This document shows positions 13,193-21,601 of a DNA stretch of 29,172 nt, in pieces. Source of the stretch: a virus; the IMG/VR virus record IMGVR_UViG_3300030380_003538, positions 1 to 29,172 of that record; one strand, 5' to 3'. Each line of letters starts with the position of its first letter. The first letter of the stretch is position 1. The notes below the pieces were generated by a model. It saw only the letters and a list, made by a program, of their open reading frames with translations. It was not told where the DNA came from and made no database searches. The translations under genes and the position numbers were made by a program.

Positions 13193-13940
13193 ATTAAAAG
13201 TTTTAGTTGCTTGCGAATATTCTGGAGTAGTAAGGGAAGCTTTTAAAAGAAAAGGACATGAATCCTGGAGTTGTGATATTTTAGAAACTGATGTTCCTGG
13301 AAATCATATTGTTGGAAATGTATTAGATCATTTGAATAAAAATTGGGATATGTTGATCGCCCACCCACCATGTACTTATCTTTCAAATGCTGGAGCTAGA
13401 CATTTATTTCCAAATGGTAAATTAAATGAAGAAAGATATAATTTAGGTTTAAAAGCTAAAGAATTTTTTATGAAATTATATGATGCTCCAATTCCAAGAA
13501 TTTGTATAGAAAATCCAATACAGAGTAAAATATTTGATTTGCCAAAACACACACAAACAATACACCCTTATCATTTTGGACACCCATATAGTAAAGCAAC
13601 TCGATTATGGTTGAAAAATTTACCTCATCTTTTTTCAAATACAAATCTCACAAATAATATGGATTTTTTTTCTACAAAAGAAGTATTAGACTATAAATCA
13701 TTATTACCTTCAAATACTGGCGGAAAAAAAAGAGGACAAAAATATCATTATACTAATATTTCTGCACATGATGCTAGTAAAACTTTTGAAGGCGTAGCTG
13801 CTGCTATGGCAGATCAATGGACTATACAATCTACTAAAGTGCCTGGTAATTGGTTTAATAAAGGTGGAAAAGATAGACAGAAAAACAGATCAAAATTTTT
13901 TCCAAATATGGCTAAAGCTATGGCTGATCAATGGGGATAA
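13185..13940 (+). CDS. C5-cytosine DNA methyltransferase-like protein between the terminase genes
   Basis: 251 residues. The N-terminus (KLKVLVACEYSGVVREAFKR) is the SAM-binding strand-loop. Catalytic motif IV appears as HPPCTYLS with Cys63, and motif VI as IENP with Glu109. The large target-recognition region of full-length enzymes is short, as usual for this phage group. The C-terminus is duplicated: ASKTFEGVAAAMADQW is followed about 40 residues later by RSKFFPNMAKAMADQW. Activity would be methylation of cytosine C5 in phage DNA. It starts inside the small terminase gene and is followed directly by the large one. Confidence 0.8.
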   Translation: MTKLKVLVACEYSGVVREAFKRKGHESWSCDILETDVPGNHIVGNVLDHLNKNWDMLIAHPPCTYLSNAGARHLFPNGKLNEERYNLGLKAKEFFMKLYDAPIPRICIENPIQSKIFDLPKHTQTIHPYHFGHPYSKATRLWLKNLPHLFSNTNLTNNMDFFSTKEVLDYKSLLPSNTGGKKRGQKYHYTNISAHDASKTFEGVAAAMADQWTIQSTKVPGNWFNKGGKDRQKNRSKFFPNMAKAMADQWG

Positions 13941-15155
13941 ATGTCTTTATCAAAACCTCAAAAAGAAGTCATAACAAATACATCAAGATTCCGTGTTTTA
14001 ATTACTGGGCGCAGATTTGGAAAAACATATTTAGCCATAAATGAATTAGCTAAATTTGCTAGATATAGTAATAAAAAAGTCTGGTATGTAGCTCCTAGTT
14101 ATAGACAAGCAAAATCAATTTGTTGGAATGAATTAAAAGACAAATTGATAAAGCATAAATGGGTAAAATCTATAAATAACAGTGATCTAACAATTGTATT
14201 AAGAAACAATTCTAGAATATCATTACGAGGAGCAGATAACGAAAATAGCTTGCGTGGAATAGGTCTAGATTTTTTAGTTATGGACGAATTCGCAGATATT
14301 CATAAGCAAGCATGGTATGAAGTTTTAAGACCGACATTATCTGATACACAAGGACATGCATTATTTTGCGGTAGTCCTAGAGGTTTTGGAAATTGGTCCT
14401 ATGAACTCTATAAATTAGGCGAAACTAATAAAGATTGGCAATCATTCAAATATACAACACTAGAGGGCGAGCAAGTATCAAAAGAAGAAATAGAACAAGC
14501 AAAAGATGATTTAGATTTAAGAACTTTTCAACAAGAATATGAAGCAACTTTTGTTAATTATTCTGGAATGATTTATTATAATTTTAATAGAGAAAAGAAT
14601 ATTATTGAAACATTTCGTAATAATCATTTAACTTATCATATTGGTTTAGATTTTAATGTGGAACCCATGTGTGCTGTTGTTTCTGTAATAGAAAATGATA
14701 TTATTATTGTTATAGATGAAATACAAATCTATAGTAGCAATACAAATGAAATGGTTGATGAAATAAAAACACGATATAATAAAAAAATTATTATTTACCC
14801 CGATCCGAGCGCTAGACAACGCAAAACTTCTGCTGGTGGAATGACTGATTTAGCAATATTAAAAAATGCAGGTTTTGAAGTTAGATGTAGAAATAAAGCT
14901 CCATTAGTAAGAGATAGAATAAACGCAGTAAATTCAAAATTAAAAAATGTAAAAGGACAAAATAGTTTGTTCATTCTAAATTCTTGCAAAAATGTAATAA
15001 AAAGCATAGAAAGACAAATATACAAAGAGGGAACACATATACCAGATAAAGATAGTGGCTATGATCATATGAACGACGCATTAGGATATTTAGTAGAATA
15101 TAATTATCCATTAAGGAGGGATTTTAATCCTAGTCCACCACAAAGGTTTAGTTAA
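13941..15155 (+). CDS. terL: Terminase large subunit
   Basis: 404 residues, on the short side. The ATPase domain has Walker A GRRFGKT (23-29), Walker B LVMDE (112-116) and the coupling motif CGSPRG (143-148). The RNase H-like nuclease domain shows GLDFN with Asp237, an acidic strand IYPDPSARQ near 285, and DHMNDALGY near 375. It translocates DNA into the prohead and cuts the concatemer. It begins one base after the methyltransferase stop, and its stop overlaps the portal start. The window shows no cos-like site that I can identify. Confidence 0.95.
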   Translation: MSLSKPQKEVITNTSRFRVLITGRRFGKTYLAINELAKFARYSNKKVWYVAPSYRQAKSICWNELKDKLIKHKWVKSINNSDLTIVLRNNSRISLRGADNENSLRGIGLDFLVMDEFADIHKQAWYEVLRPTLSDTQGHALFCGSPRGFGNWSYELYKLGETNKDWQSFKYTTLEGEQVSKEEIEQAKDDLDLRTFQQEYEATFVNYSGMIYYNFNREKNIIETFRNNHLTYHIGLDFNVEPMCAVVSVIENDIIIVIDEIQIYSSNTNEMVDEIKTRYNKKIIIYPDPSARQRKTSAGGMTDLAILKNAGFEVRCRNKAPLVRDRINAVNSKLKNVKGQNSLFILNSCKNVIKSIERQIYKEGTHIPDKDSGYDHMNDALGYLVEYNYPLRRDFNPSPPQRFS

Positions 15156-16585
15156 TGGATAGAAAAATTTTAACTCAAAAACATAGATTATGGAACGCAA
15201 ATATTGCTAATTGGGAGTTTTATATAAGAAGTTATCTTGGCGGAAACGATTATAAAAATGGATATTATTTACATAGATATATCCTGGAAACACCGGAAGA
15301 ATTTGATCAAAGGGTAAGACATGCTCCACTAGATAATCATTGTAAAAATGTAGTTCAGATCTACACAAGTTTTTTATTTAGAGTTCCTCCGACAAGAGAT
15401 TATGGAAGTTTAGACGGTGATCCACAGTTAGAATCATTTATAGCAGACGCAGATTTAGACGGAAGAAATTTTGATACAGTAATGCGTGAAGTTCAAATGA
15501 ACGCAAGTATCTATGGAAATTGTTGGGTTATAGTAGATAAACCACAAACAAATTTTAAAACTAGAGCAGAAGAATTACAACAAGATATTAGACCGTATAT
15601 TTCAATATATACTCCAGAAAATGTTGTAAATTGGAATTATAGAAGAGCTGCAAGCGGAAGATTTTATCTAGATTATTTAGTTTTAGTTGAAGATATAAAC
15701 GAAGATAGAGCAATATTAAAAGTATTTACTGAAGAAACTATTTCAACTTTTGAAGTAGAAGAATACGAAAAAGAATATGCAGAAGGTGAAGCAAAACTAT
15801 TAGAAGAAATTCCAAATCCAATAGGAAAAATACCTGCAGTAAATGTTTATAATTTAAGAGGAGCAAAAAGACCAATAGGAATCAGCGATCTTGCAGATGT
15901 TGCATATTTACAACAGTCAATCTACAACGATTATTCTGAAAAAGAACAACTAATTAGATTAGCAAATCACCCCTCATTAGTAAAAACTCCAAATGTCGAA
16001 GCTAGTGCAGGAGCTGGATCAATTATTGAAATACCGGAAGATATGCAAGCAGATTTGAAACCGTATATTATTCAACCTAGTGGACAAAATCTTGACGGAA
16101 TAATGAAATGTATTCAAATGAAAGTAGACGCAATTGATAGAATAACTCATATGGGATCAGTAAGAGCAACAGGGCAACAGATTGCTAGCGGTATTGCATT
16201 ACAAACAGAATTCCAATTATTGAACGCAAGATTATCAGAAAAAGCAGATTATCTAGAAAATGCAGAGGAACATATCTGGGGTTTATTTGCAAAATGGCAG
16301 GATAAAGATTGGGACGGATCAGTAGATTATCCAGATACTTTTGATATTCGAGATTGGGCAAATGATTTACAATATCTACAAATGGCTAAATCTAGTGGAA
16401 TCAAATCAGAAACTTTTAATAAAGAATTAGATAAACAAATAGCAGAAGCAGTCATTGATGATAATGAAATGATTAAAAGAATTAATGATGAAATAGATTT
16501 GACTAGAACTGTTAGAGGGCAATTTCAAACAACTGAAGTAGAGGGACAAACAGTAAATGGCGAAGAAGAAGAAGAAACGAGTTAG
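15155..16585 (+). CDS. Portal protein
   Basis: 476 residues. The position right after the large terminase, the length, and features such as HAPLDNHCKNVVQIYTSFLF (N-terminal wing), INEDRAILKVFTEETISTFE (strand-rich part) and IASGIALQTEFQLLNARLSE (crown/helical stem region) fit a dodecameric phage portal. It forms the DNA entry channel at one capsid vertex. The C-terminus is acidic (NGEEEEETS), and the five Glu codons are a perfect (GAA)5 tract also read as Lys in the overlapping downstream gene. The family is not certain, but the role is. Confidence 0.85.
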   Translation: MDRKILTQKHRLWNANIANWEFYIRSYLGGNDYKNGYYLHRYILETPEEFDQRVRHAPLDNHCKNVVQIYTSFLFRVPPTRDYGSLDGDPQLESFIADADLDGRNFDTVMREVQMNASIYGNCWVIVDKPQTNFKTRAEELQQDIRPYISIYTPENVVNWNYRRAASGRFYLDYLVLVEDINEDRAILKVFTEETISTFEVEEYEKEYAEGEAKLLEEIPNPIGKIPAVNVYNLRGAKRPIGISDLADVAYLQQSIYNDYSEKEQLIRLANHPSLVKTPNVEASAGAGSIIEIPEDMQADLKPYIIQPSGQNLDGIMKCIQMKVDAIDRITHMGSVRATGQQIASGIALQTEFQLLNARLSEKADYLENAEEHIWGLFAKWQDKDWDGSVDYPDTFDIRDWANDLQYLQMAKSSGIKSETFNKELDKQIAEAVIDDNEMIKRINDEIDLTRTVRGQFQTTEVEGQTVNGEEEEETS

Positions 16586-16751
16586 AAAAGTTCCTAGAGA
16601 TAAAGATACAGATGTTCCAAAAAAATATCTATCTGGATTAAAAGGATCAAGAAAAACTAGAAGAGCTAATCTTATCAAAAGAGTTTCATCTATCTATAAA
16701 TCCGGTGGATTTATTCCTAGAGGATTATTAAGGAGTAGAACAAAAGCATAA
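16557..16751 (+). CDS. Small very basic protein overlapping the portal end
   Basis: 64 residues, beginning inside the portal gene (29-base overlap). MAKKKKKRVRKVPRDK is followed by KGSRKTRRANLIKRVSSIYK. About a third of residues are Lys or Arg. Its Lys run is read from the same (GAA)5 that encodes five Glu in the portal. No family recognised. It could be an internal head protein or DNA-condensing factor. The stop overlaps the next ATG. Confidence 0.6.
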   Translation: MAKKKKKRVRKVPRDKDTDVPKKYLSGLKGSRKTRRANLIKRVSSIYKSGGFIPRGLLRSRTKA

Positions 16752-17017
16752 TGGCTAGAAAATTTAGAAAACCTTTATCAGCTTCAACTTTAAGAACATT
16801 AAAAGCAAAAGCAAAAAAATCAAAATTATTTAATCTGGCAGATCTGAAAGCTTCATATCGTAGAGGACAAGGAGCATTTTTATCAGGCGGAAGTAGACGA
16901 GTTCCTATGGCTGCATGGGCTATGGCTAGAGTAAACAAATTAATTAGTCGTGGTAGATCTGGAACTTTTGATAAGGATTTAATAGCTAGAGCAAGTAAAA
17001 GAAAACGAAAAAAATGA
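16751..17017 (+). CDS. Small basic conserved-type head-region protein
   Basis: 88 residues. The core ADLKASYRRGQGAFLSGGSR then RVPMAAWAMARVNKLISRGR resembles a motif (YRRGxGAFxSGGSRxxxxxxWAMARVN) found in proteins of many phages and some large viruses. These carry only DUF names and I do not know their role. Ends in RASKRKRKK. It is packed by one- and four-base overlaps with its neighbours between portal and head genes. Confidence 0.65.
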   Translation: MARKFRKPLSASTLRTLKAKAKKSKLFNLADLKASYRRGQGAFLSGGSRRVPMAAWAMARVNKLISRGRSGTFDKDLIARASKRKRKK

Positions 17018-17178
17018 GTGCTCCTAGTTTATCTTTATTGAAAAAAAAATTAAGACAAAAAAAAAGATTAGGCTCAACGGAAATGTCCTCAGCAATAGCT
17101 AGAGGATTAGTTGCTCGTAAATCCGGTAAATTTAAAGGAAAGAAAGTAAAAAGTAAAAAATATGGAGGGCCAGCTTAA
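17014..17178 (+). CDS. 54-residue basic protein
   Basis: Starts with the ATGA overlap and stops with the TAATG overlap. It encodes MSAPSLSLLKKKLRQKKRLG, then STEMSSAIARGLVARKSGKF and a Lys-rich end KYGGPA. No motif recognised. It belongs to the run of small basic proteins between portal and head morphogenesis genes. Confidence 0.6.
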   Translation: MSAPSLSLLKKKLRQKKRLGSTEMSSAIARGLVARKSGKFKGKKVKSKKYGGPA

Positions 17179-17456
17179 TGGCAACTTATCAAGGAAGAAA
17201 AGTTAAATTAGGAAAACCATTTAGGACTCCTGGACAATCTAAAAAATTTGCAGTTTATGTAAAAGATAAAAAAACAAATAATGTTAAAAAAGTTCGTTTT
17301 GGTGATCCAAATATGTCAATTAAGAAAAATATTCCTGCACGACAAAGATCGTTTCTTGCAAGAATGGGTGGAGTTTTAAAACAAGTAAAAGGACAAAAAA
17401 CTTTAAGTCCTGCATATTGGTCAATAAGAGCATGGAAGAAAAATTTTCCATTATAA
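17178..17456 (+). CDS. Conserved-type small head-region protein with RFGDPNM motif
   Basis: 92 residues. GKPFRTPGQSKKFAVYVKDK then VKKVRFGDPNMSIKKN and a final SPAYWSIRAWKKNF form a pattern I associate with many marine phages, where the domain is found alone or near prohead core or protease genes. The function is not established to my knowledge. Position beside portal and head proteins suggests a capsid assembly role. It starts in overlap with the previous stop and ends 3 bases before the gpF-like gene. Confidence 0.7.
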   Translation: MATYQGRKVKLGKPFRTPGQSKKFAVYVKDKKTNNVKKVRFGDPNMSIKKNIPARQRSFLARMGGVLKQVKGQKTLSPAYWSIRAWKKNFPL

Positions 17457-17459
17457 TTT

Positions 17460-18368
17460 ATGTCCAAAATTTTAGATCAATTAGCTGATCAACACGAAGA
17501 ACGAATATTAAATGTTTTATATAGATTAGAGGAAGATGTCGTTAATACAGTTACAACAGGTTTCAAAGGTAGTTTAGATCAAACAGATATTAGACTAGCA
17601 ATAGATTTACAACCACAATTAAGAAGAGCTATCCAAGAAACATTCTTACAAGAAGCTGATATCATTATTAATGAAGAATATAATAAAATTGCAAAAGTTG
17701 TATTAGATACTTTTGGAAAAATGCCTATTCCTGCTAGTTTTCGTGGACTTACACAAGTTGATCTAACGACTATAGATTTATTAAAAACACAAACATTTCA
17801 AGGATTTGAAGATATTGCTGAAAGATTTCTTAAAGTAATAAATGATGAAGTATATCAAAGTGTAATAGCTGGCAGACCTTTTAACGATATGGTTTCTAAT
17901 ATTAGAGGACATATCAACGGAGTATACCAACAATCAAATATCGCAGAAATAAACGAACTTGTTGATTTTATTAATGAAAATAAATTTGATCCTAAAATGG
18001 AAAAAAGAGTAAATGAAGCAATAAGAAAATTACAAACTCAATATGCTGCGGATCGTGCAGGAAATAATTTAAGAAGATATGCTAGTCAAATAGCACATGA
18101 TTCAGTTATGCAATTTCATGGACAATTCACAATTAAAAAAGCAAAAGACGCAGGACTAACTCATTTTATCTACACAGGCACATTAATAAGGGATTCTAGA
18201 CAATTTTGTAGAGATATGCTAAACAATAGACTAACCGAAGATGAAATCCGAGAGAAGTGGAATTCTGAGGGGTGGAAAGGCAAAAGTCCAGGCGATCCTT
18301 TTATAGTTCGAGGTGGATATCGTTGCCGACATACTTGGATTCCAACTGATCCAGATTGGTCTATATAA
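17460..18368 (+). CDS. Mu gpF-like head morphogenesis (minor capsid) protein
   Basis: 302 residues. The N-terminal two thirds is helical. The C-terminal third carries the gpF-like signature: SQIAHDSVMQFHGQFTIKKA, AGLTHFIYTGTLIRDSRQFC, and GGYRCRHTWIP. Proteins of this type sit on the inner face near the portal and may take part in DNA injection. A prohead protease is not seen as a separate gene, and no protease motif is visible here. It lies directly upstream of scaffold and capsid. Confidence 0.85.
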   Translation: MSKILDQLADQHEERILNVLYRLEEDVVNTVTTGFKGSLDQTDIRLAIDLQPQLRRAIQETFLQEADIIINEEYNKIAKVVLDTFGKMPIPASFRGLTQVDLTTIDLLKTQTFQGFEDIAERFLKVINDEVYQSVIAGRPFNDMVSNIRGHINGVYQQSNIAEINELVDFINENKFDPKMEKRVNEAIRKLQTQYAADRAGNNLRRYASQIAHDSVMQFHGQFTIKKAKDAGLTHFIYTGTLIRDSRQFCRDMLNNRLTEDEIREKWNSEGWKGKSPGDPFIVRGGYRCRHTWIPTDPDWSI

Positions 18369-18381
18369 CAGGGAGTATTAA

Positions 18382-19098
18382 ATGGCAGAAGAAAATCAAG
18401 TAGAACAAACTACGGAAACAAAGGTTGAAGAGCAACCTAAAGAACAAACAACTGAAATTGTTAATACAAATACATTTTCAGAAGATGATGTTAACAATAT
18501 AGTCAAACAACGATTGGCTAAAGAGAGAGCTTCAATTTATAAAAAATTAGATGTTGAAGATTTAGATACTGCTATTAATGCAGTCAAATCAACAAGAGAA
18601 ATTGAAGAAAAACAAAAAATACAAAAGGGTGAATTCGAACAAATATTAAAAGAAAAATCCGAAGAATACGGAAAAAAGATTGGAAGTTTGGAAAGTGAAC
18701 TTAAAGATATTAAAATTAATAAAGCTTTACTTTCTTCCGCTTCTAAAAATCGAGCTATCAATCCAGATCAAGTCGTTGAATTATTAAAAAATAATTTAAA
18801 ACTCAATGACACAGGAGGGGTTGAAATTATTGATAAAAACGGTATAGCTAGATATAACAGTAAAGGGGAACTTTTAACTACTGACGAGTTAGTTAATGAG
18901 TTTTTAACACAGAACCCGCACTTCGTTACTGCTACTCCTAGTGGTAGTGGCTCAGTGTCAAATGTGGATAGGACAGAGCTCAATAAACCTAAAAATTTGA
19001 GTGATTTAGATATGAATAATCCAGCGGATAGAAAAACCTATGCTGAATATAGAAAGCAAAGAGATTCAAGTCCAACGATTATTAACAATAAACAGTAA
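18382..19098 (+). CDS. Capsid scaffolding protein
   Basis: 238 residues. Very acidic N-terminus (Glu/Gln/Thr-rich, residues 1-35), then a coiled coil (about 50-115, TREIEEKQKIQKGEFEQILK, YGKKIGSLESELKDIKINKA), and a short polar C-terminus with NPADRKTYAEYRKQRD, as in phage scaffold proteins that contact the capsid lattice. It is directly before the major capsid gene with its own ribosome site (GGGAG). It would shape the prohead and be expelled before or during packaging. Confidence 0.85.
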   Translation: MAEENQVEQTTETKVEEQPKEQTTEIVNTNTFSEDDVNNIVKQRLAKERASIYKKLDVEDLDTAINAVKSTREIEEKQKIQKGEFEQILKEKSEEYGKKIGSLESELKDIKINKALLSSASKNRAINPDQVVELLKNNLKLNDTGGVEIIDKNGIARYNSKGELLTTDELVNEFLTQNPHFVTATPSGSGSVSNVDRTELNKPKNLSDLDMNNPADRKTYAEYRKQRDSSPTIINNKQ

Positions 19099-19118
19099 CC
19101 ATTAAGGAGTAAAATAAA

Positions 19119-19958
19119 ATGGCCAACGAAACAACATCGAGCACCATAAGTGAGCTATATACGGAGATCGTACAAGAAGCTTTATTTGTGGCAAGCGAAC
19201 AATCTATAATGAGAGGTCTAGTCCGAAACTACACTATTGCAGGCGGTGGTAAATCAGTTGAAGTACCGATTTATGCAACTGTATCAGCAGCAGCTGTTAG
19301 TGAAGCTTCAGATCTTTCAAATACTGCCGTCAATCCAAGTTCAGTAACAATTACTGCTTCAGAAATTGGCGTGATGACCACACTAACGGATTTAGCCAGA
19401 AATTCTGCGTCTAGAAATGTAGCTGCGGACATAGGAAGATTATTCGGTGAAGGTATTGCAACAAAGATTGATAGTGATCTAGCAGCACTTTTCACAGGAT
19501 TCTCAACTGAAAAAGGGCCTGGAGCAGGTTCAGAATTAACAGTTCAAGATTTATTTGAATGTGCAACTGAATTAAAAACTAATAAAGCACCTGGGCCTTA
19601 TTACGGTGTATTCCACCCTAAACAAATTTTTAATGTTAAAAAATCTTTAACAAATACATTTGTTGGTAGAGATACAGAACTTGCTAACGAAGCTATGAGA
19701 AGTGGCTTTGTAGGAAATATTGCAGGTATTCAAATTTTTGAAAGCTCTAATATTTCTGTTGACGGTTCTGATGATTCTATTGGAGCAGTCTTTAGTCAAG
19801 ACGCATTAGGTTTAGCGATGATGCAAGATCTAAAGATAGAAACACAAAGAGATGCTTCGCTTCGTGCGGACGAAATCGTTGCAACAGCAGTTTTTGGTGT
19901 TGGCGAACTTCATGATTCATACGGAGTTAAATTAACAGCAGATACTTTAGCTAACTAA
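19119..19958 (+). CDS. Major capsid protein, HK97 fold
   Basis: 279 residues. An N-terminal helix (SELYTEIVQEALFVASEQSI), then KSVEVPIYATVSAAAVSEAS and ITASEIGVMTTLTDLARNSA, and the later strand-rich FVGNIAGIQIFESSNISVDG and end ADEIVATAVFGVGELH match small HK97-fold coat proteins. No delta-domain protease site is obvious, so scaffold is separate. A strong ribosome site (AAGGAG) and a downstream terminator hairpin fit the most abundant virion product. Confidence 0.9.
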   Translation: MANETTSSTISELYTEIVQEALFVASEQSIMRGLVRNYTIAGGGKSVEVPIYATVSAAAVSEASDLSNTAVNPSSVTITASEIGVMTTLTDLARNSASRNVAADIGRLFGEGIATKIDSDLAALFTGFSTEKGPGAGSELTVQDLFECATELKTNKAPGPYYGVFHPKQIFNVKKSLTNTFVGRDTELANEAMRSGFVGNIAGIQIFESSNISVDGSDDSIGAVFSQDALGLAMMQDLKIETQRDASLRADEIVATAVFGVGELHDSYGVKLTADTLAN

Positions 19959-19969
19959 ATAACATAATT

Positions 19970-19996
19970 AAGGGGTGGTCAATCCGCCCCTTATTT
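19970..19996 (+). terminator. Hairpin terminator after the major capsid gene
   Basis: AAGGGGTGG pairs with CCGCCCCTT (9 bp with one G-U pair) around a TCAAT loop, followed by ATTTG, a short T-poor tail. It probably terminates only part of the transcripts, allowing lower expression of tail genes, or it protects capsid mRNA ends. Confidence 0.65.
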
Positions 19997-20011
19997 GATA
20001 TAAAAATTATT

Positions 20012-20212
20012 ATGAGTATTGAAACAGTAAAACTAATTAATAATAAATCCGGTTCAATCATTGAAAGAAAAAAAGTTGATTATGAAAACAATGTAAGAAT
20101 TTGGACTGAGCGTGGCTGGAGTTTACACACAGAAAAAAAAGAAATAGTAAAACCAATCAAACAAGAAAAAAAAGTTATTAAAAAAGTTATAAAGAAAAAG
20201 AAATCTAAATAA
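20012..20212 (+). CDS. Small protein after the capsid gene
   Basis: 66 residues. A short ordered half (TVKLINNKSGSIIERKKVDY, NNVRIWTERGWSLH) and a Lys-rich tail (about 40-66). The position between capsid and connector suggests a head completion or decoration part; no family recognised. Its stop overlaps the connector ATG. Confidence 0.6.
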   Translation: MSIETVKLINNKSGSIIERKKVDYENNVRIWTERGWSLHTEKKEIVKPIKQEKKVIKKVIKKKKSK

Positions 20213-20688
20213 TGGCAACAACTTTATTTGGAGTTGCGAATACAAATTTGCAAAAGATTCAACCAGATATTTTAGGTTTTGGAGTAACTGATTTTGGTGA
20301 TCAATTACAATTTGCAGAAAATGATGTTCTTCGTAGAATCCGTGAGGAATGGTGGGAGCGATACAGACATCAAGTAAGATATAAAGATATTACAAAAATT
20401 ACTACAGTCGAAATGACTAATAGTAAATTGACAACTTCTCAATGGACGCAATCAGTCGTTTATTTATCATTATGGAAATATATTTATCCAATATTGACTA
20501 AATGGCGCGATCCAGACACAGGCGAGGGCAAAGATACTTTCCAAGTACAAATTGATTTTTATAGGGACAGATACGAAGAAGAGTTCCAAGCAATTTTAAG
20601 GGACGGGGTTGAATATGATGAAGATGGTGGGGGAACAGTATCTGATAGCGAAAAGGAATCGTTACATCAATTACGATTAGTTAGATAG
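20212..20688 (+). CDS. Head-tail connector (adaptor) with an EF-hand-like loop
   Basis: 158 residues. Helical body (QFAENDVLRRIREEWWERYR, VYLSLWKYIYPILTKWRDPD) as in head-tail adaptor proteins found just after the capsid gene. Residues 136-147 (DEDGGGTVSDSE) fit an EF-hand calcium loop, with Asp at positions 1 and 3, Gly at 6, Val at 8 and Glu at 12, but Gly instead of Asp/Asn at position 5. The same DxDGxGTxS pattern occurs in phage connector proteins I recall. Calcium may stabilise the neck. Confidence 0.7.
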   Translation: MATTLFGVANTNLQKIQPDILGFGVTDFGDQLQFAENDVLRRIREEWWERYRHQVRYKDITKITTVEMTNSKLTTSQWTQSVVYLSLWKYIYPILTKWRDPDTGEGKDTFQVQIDFYRDRYEEEFQAILRDGVEYDEDGGGTVSDSEKESLHQLRLVR

Positions 20689-21161
20689 TGGTCGCTGAAA
20701 TCAAAATTGATGTGAACACAATTGAAGTGAAAAAATTAATTCAAAAAATTTCTAGAAAACAAAATATAGCAATTCAAAGAGCATTAAATAGAGTTTCAAA
20801 TATGGCTGTATTGATGATAACAAAAAGAACTCAAAGAGGACAAAAACCAGACGGAGGAAAATTTATTCCATATGCACCAGCAACAAAAATAGCATATGAA
20901 AGTATAAAAGAAAATTCTGATATAGTTGATCTTACATTATCTGGACAAATGTTTAGAAGTTTAGATTTTAGAGTTAGGGGAAAAAAGTCAACATTATTAT
21001 TTGCAAATAAAGATATGGAAAAAAGAGCATTTAGACATGATATCCTGGGTGTTGGAAAAAAGAAAACAAAAAGACCTTTTTTTAGTATAGGAAAACAAGA
21101 AGAACCAAAATTAATAAATGAATTTAGTAAATTTTATTTTCAACAGGTTGGGATTAGATGA
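20688..21161 (+). CDS. HK97 gp10 / virion-morphogenesis-type neck protein
   Basis: 157 residues, GTG start overlapping the previous TAG. Features include NVALQ-like basic helices (IAIQRALNRVSNMAVLMITK), the motif GQKPDGGKFIPYAPATKIAY, then LTLSGQMFRSLDF and a late GVGKKKTKRPFFSIGKQEEP. This fits the family of small neck and tail-completion proteins (HK97 gp10, phage virion morphogenesis). It stands between connector and tail terminator, as expected. Confidence 0.75.
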   Translation: MVAEIKIDVNTIEVKKLIQKISRKQNIAIQRALNRVSNMAVLMITKRTQRGQKPDGGKFIPYAPATKIAYESIKENSDIVDLTLSGQMFRSLDFRVRGKKSTLLFANKDMEKRAFRHDILGVGKKKTKRPFFSIGKQEEPKLINEFSKFYFQQVGIR

Positions 21162-21601
21162 GTAAAAGAGAAAATATCGCAAGTGATATTATAACAAAAC
21201 TAGACGCAGTAACTAGTCCAATAGAATTCAAAAAATTAACTAGAGAGCCATTTGATGTAGAGGAAGTAAGCGACGCACAATTTCCTTGTGCTTTTATTCA
21301 ATCTGGTGACGAAAGTAGAGAGCCAGCTTCAATAGGAGTTACAGGTGCGGGTTCATATAGAGCTACTATTGATTTTATTATTATTGCTTTTGGAAAAGGG
21401 ACATCAAGTAATATAGATACAGTAAGAAACCAAATTATTGAAGTAGTTGAAGAAACTTTAGATAATGATATAACTAGAAATGGAAATGCATTGGATACAC
21501 AAATTATTGAGGCATCGTCAGATGAAGGAACTATTTTTCCTTATGGAGCTGTAAGAATAACTGTGCGTGTAATGTATGAATTCACTAGAGGGAGTGCATA
21601 A
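21158..21601 (+). CDS. Tail terminator / tail completion protein
   Basis: 147 residues. Pattern IASDIITKLDAVTSPIEFKK, then FPCAFIQSGDESREP and beta strands SYRATIDFIIIAFGKG, VRNQIIEVVEETLDNDI, VRITVRVMYEF is the alpha-beta build of lambda gpU-like tail terminators and their relatives. It would cap the tail tube and join it to the head. It overlaps the gp10-type gene (ATGA) and the small protein after it. Confidence 0.75.
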   Translation: MSKRENIASDIITKLDAVTSPIEFKKLTREPFDVEEVSDAQFPCAFIQSGDESREPASIGVTGAGSYRATIDFIIIAFGKGTSSNIDTVRNQIIEVVEETLDNDITRNGNALDTQIIEASSDEGTIFPYGAVRITVRVMYEFTRGSA

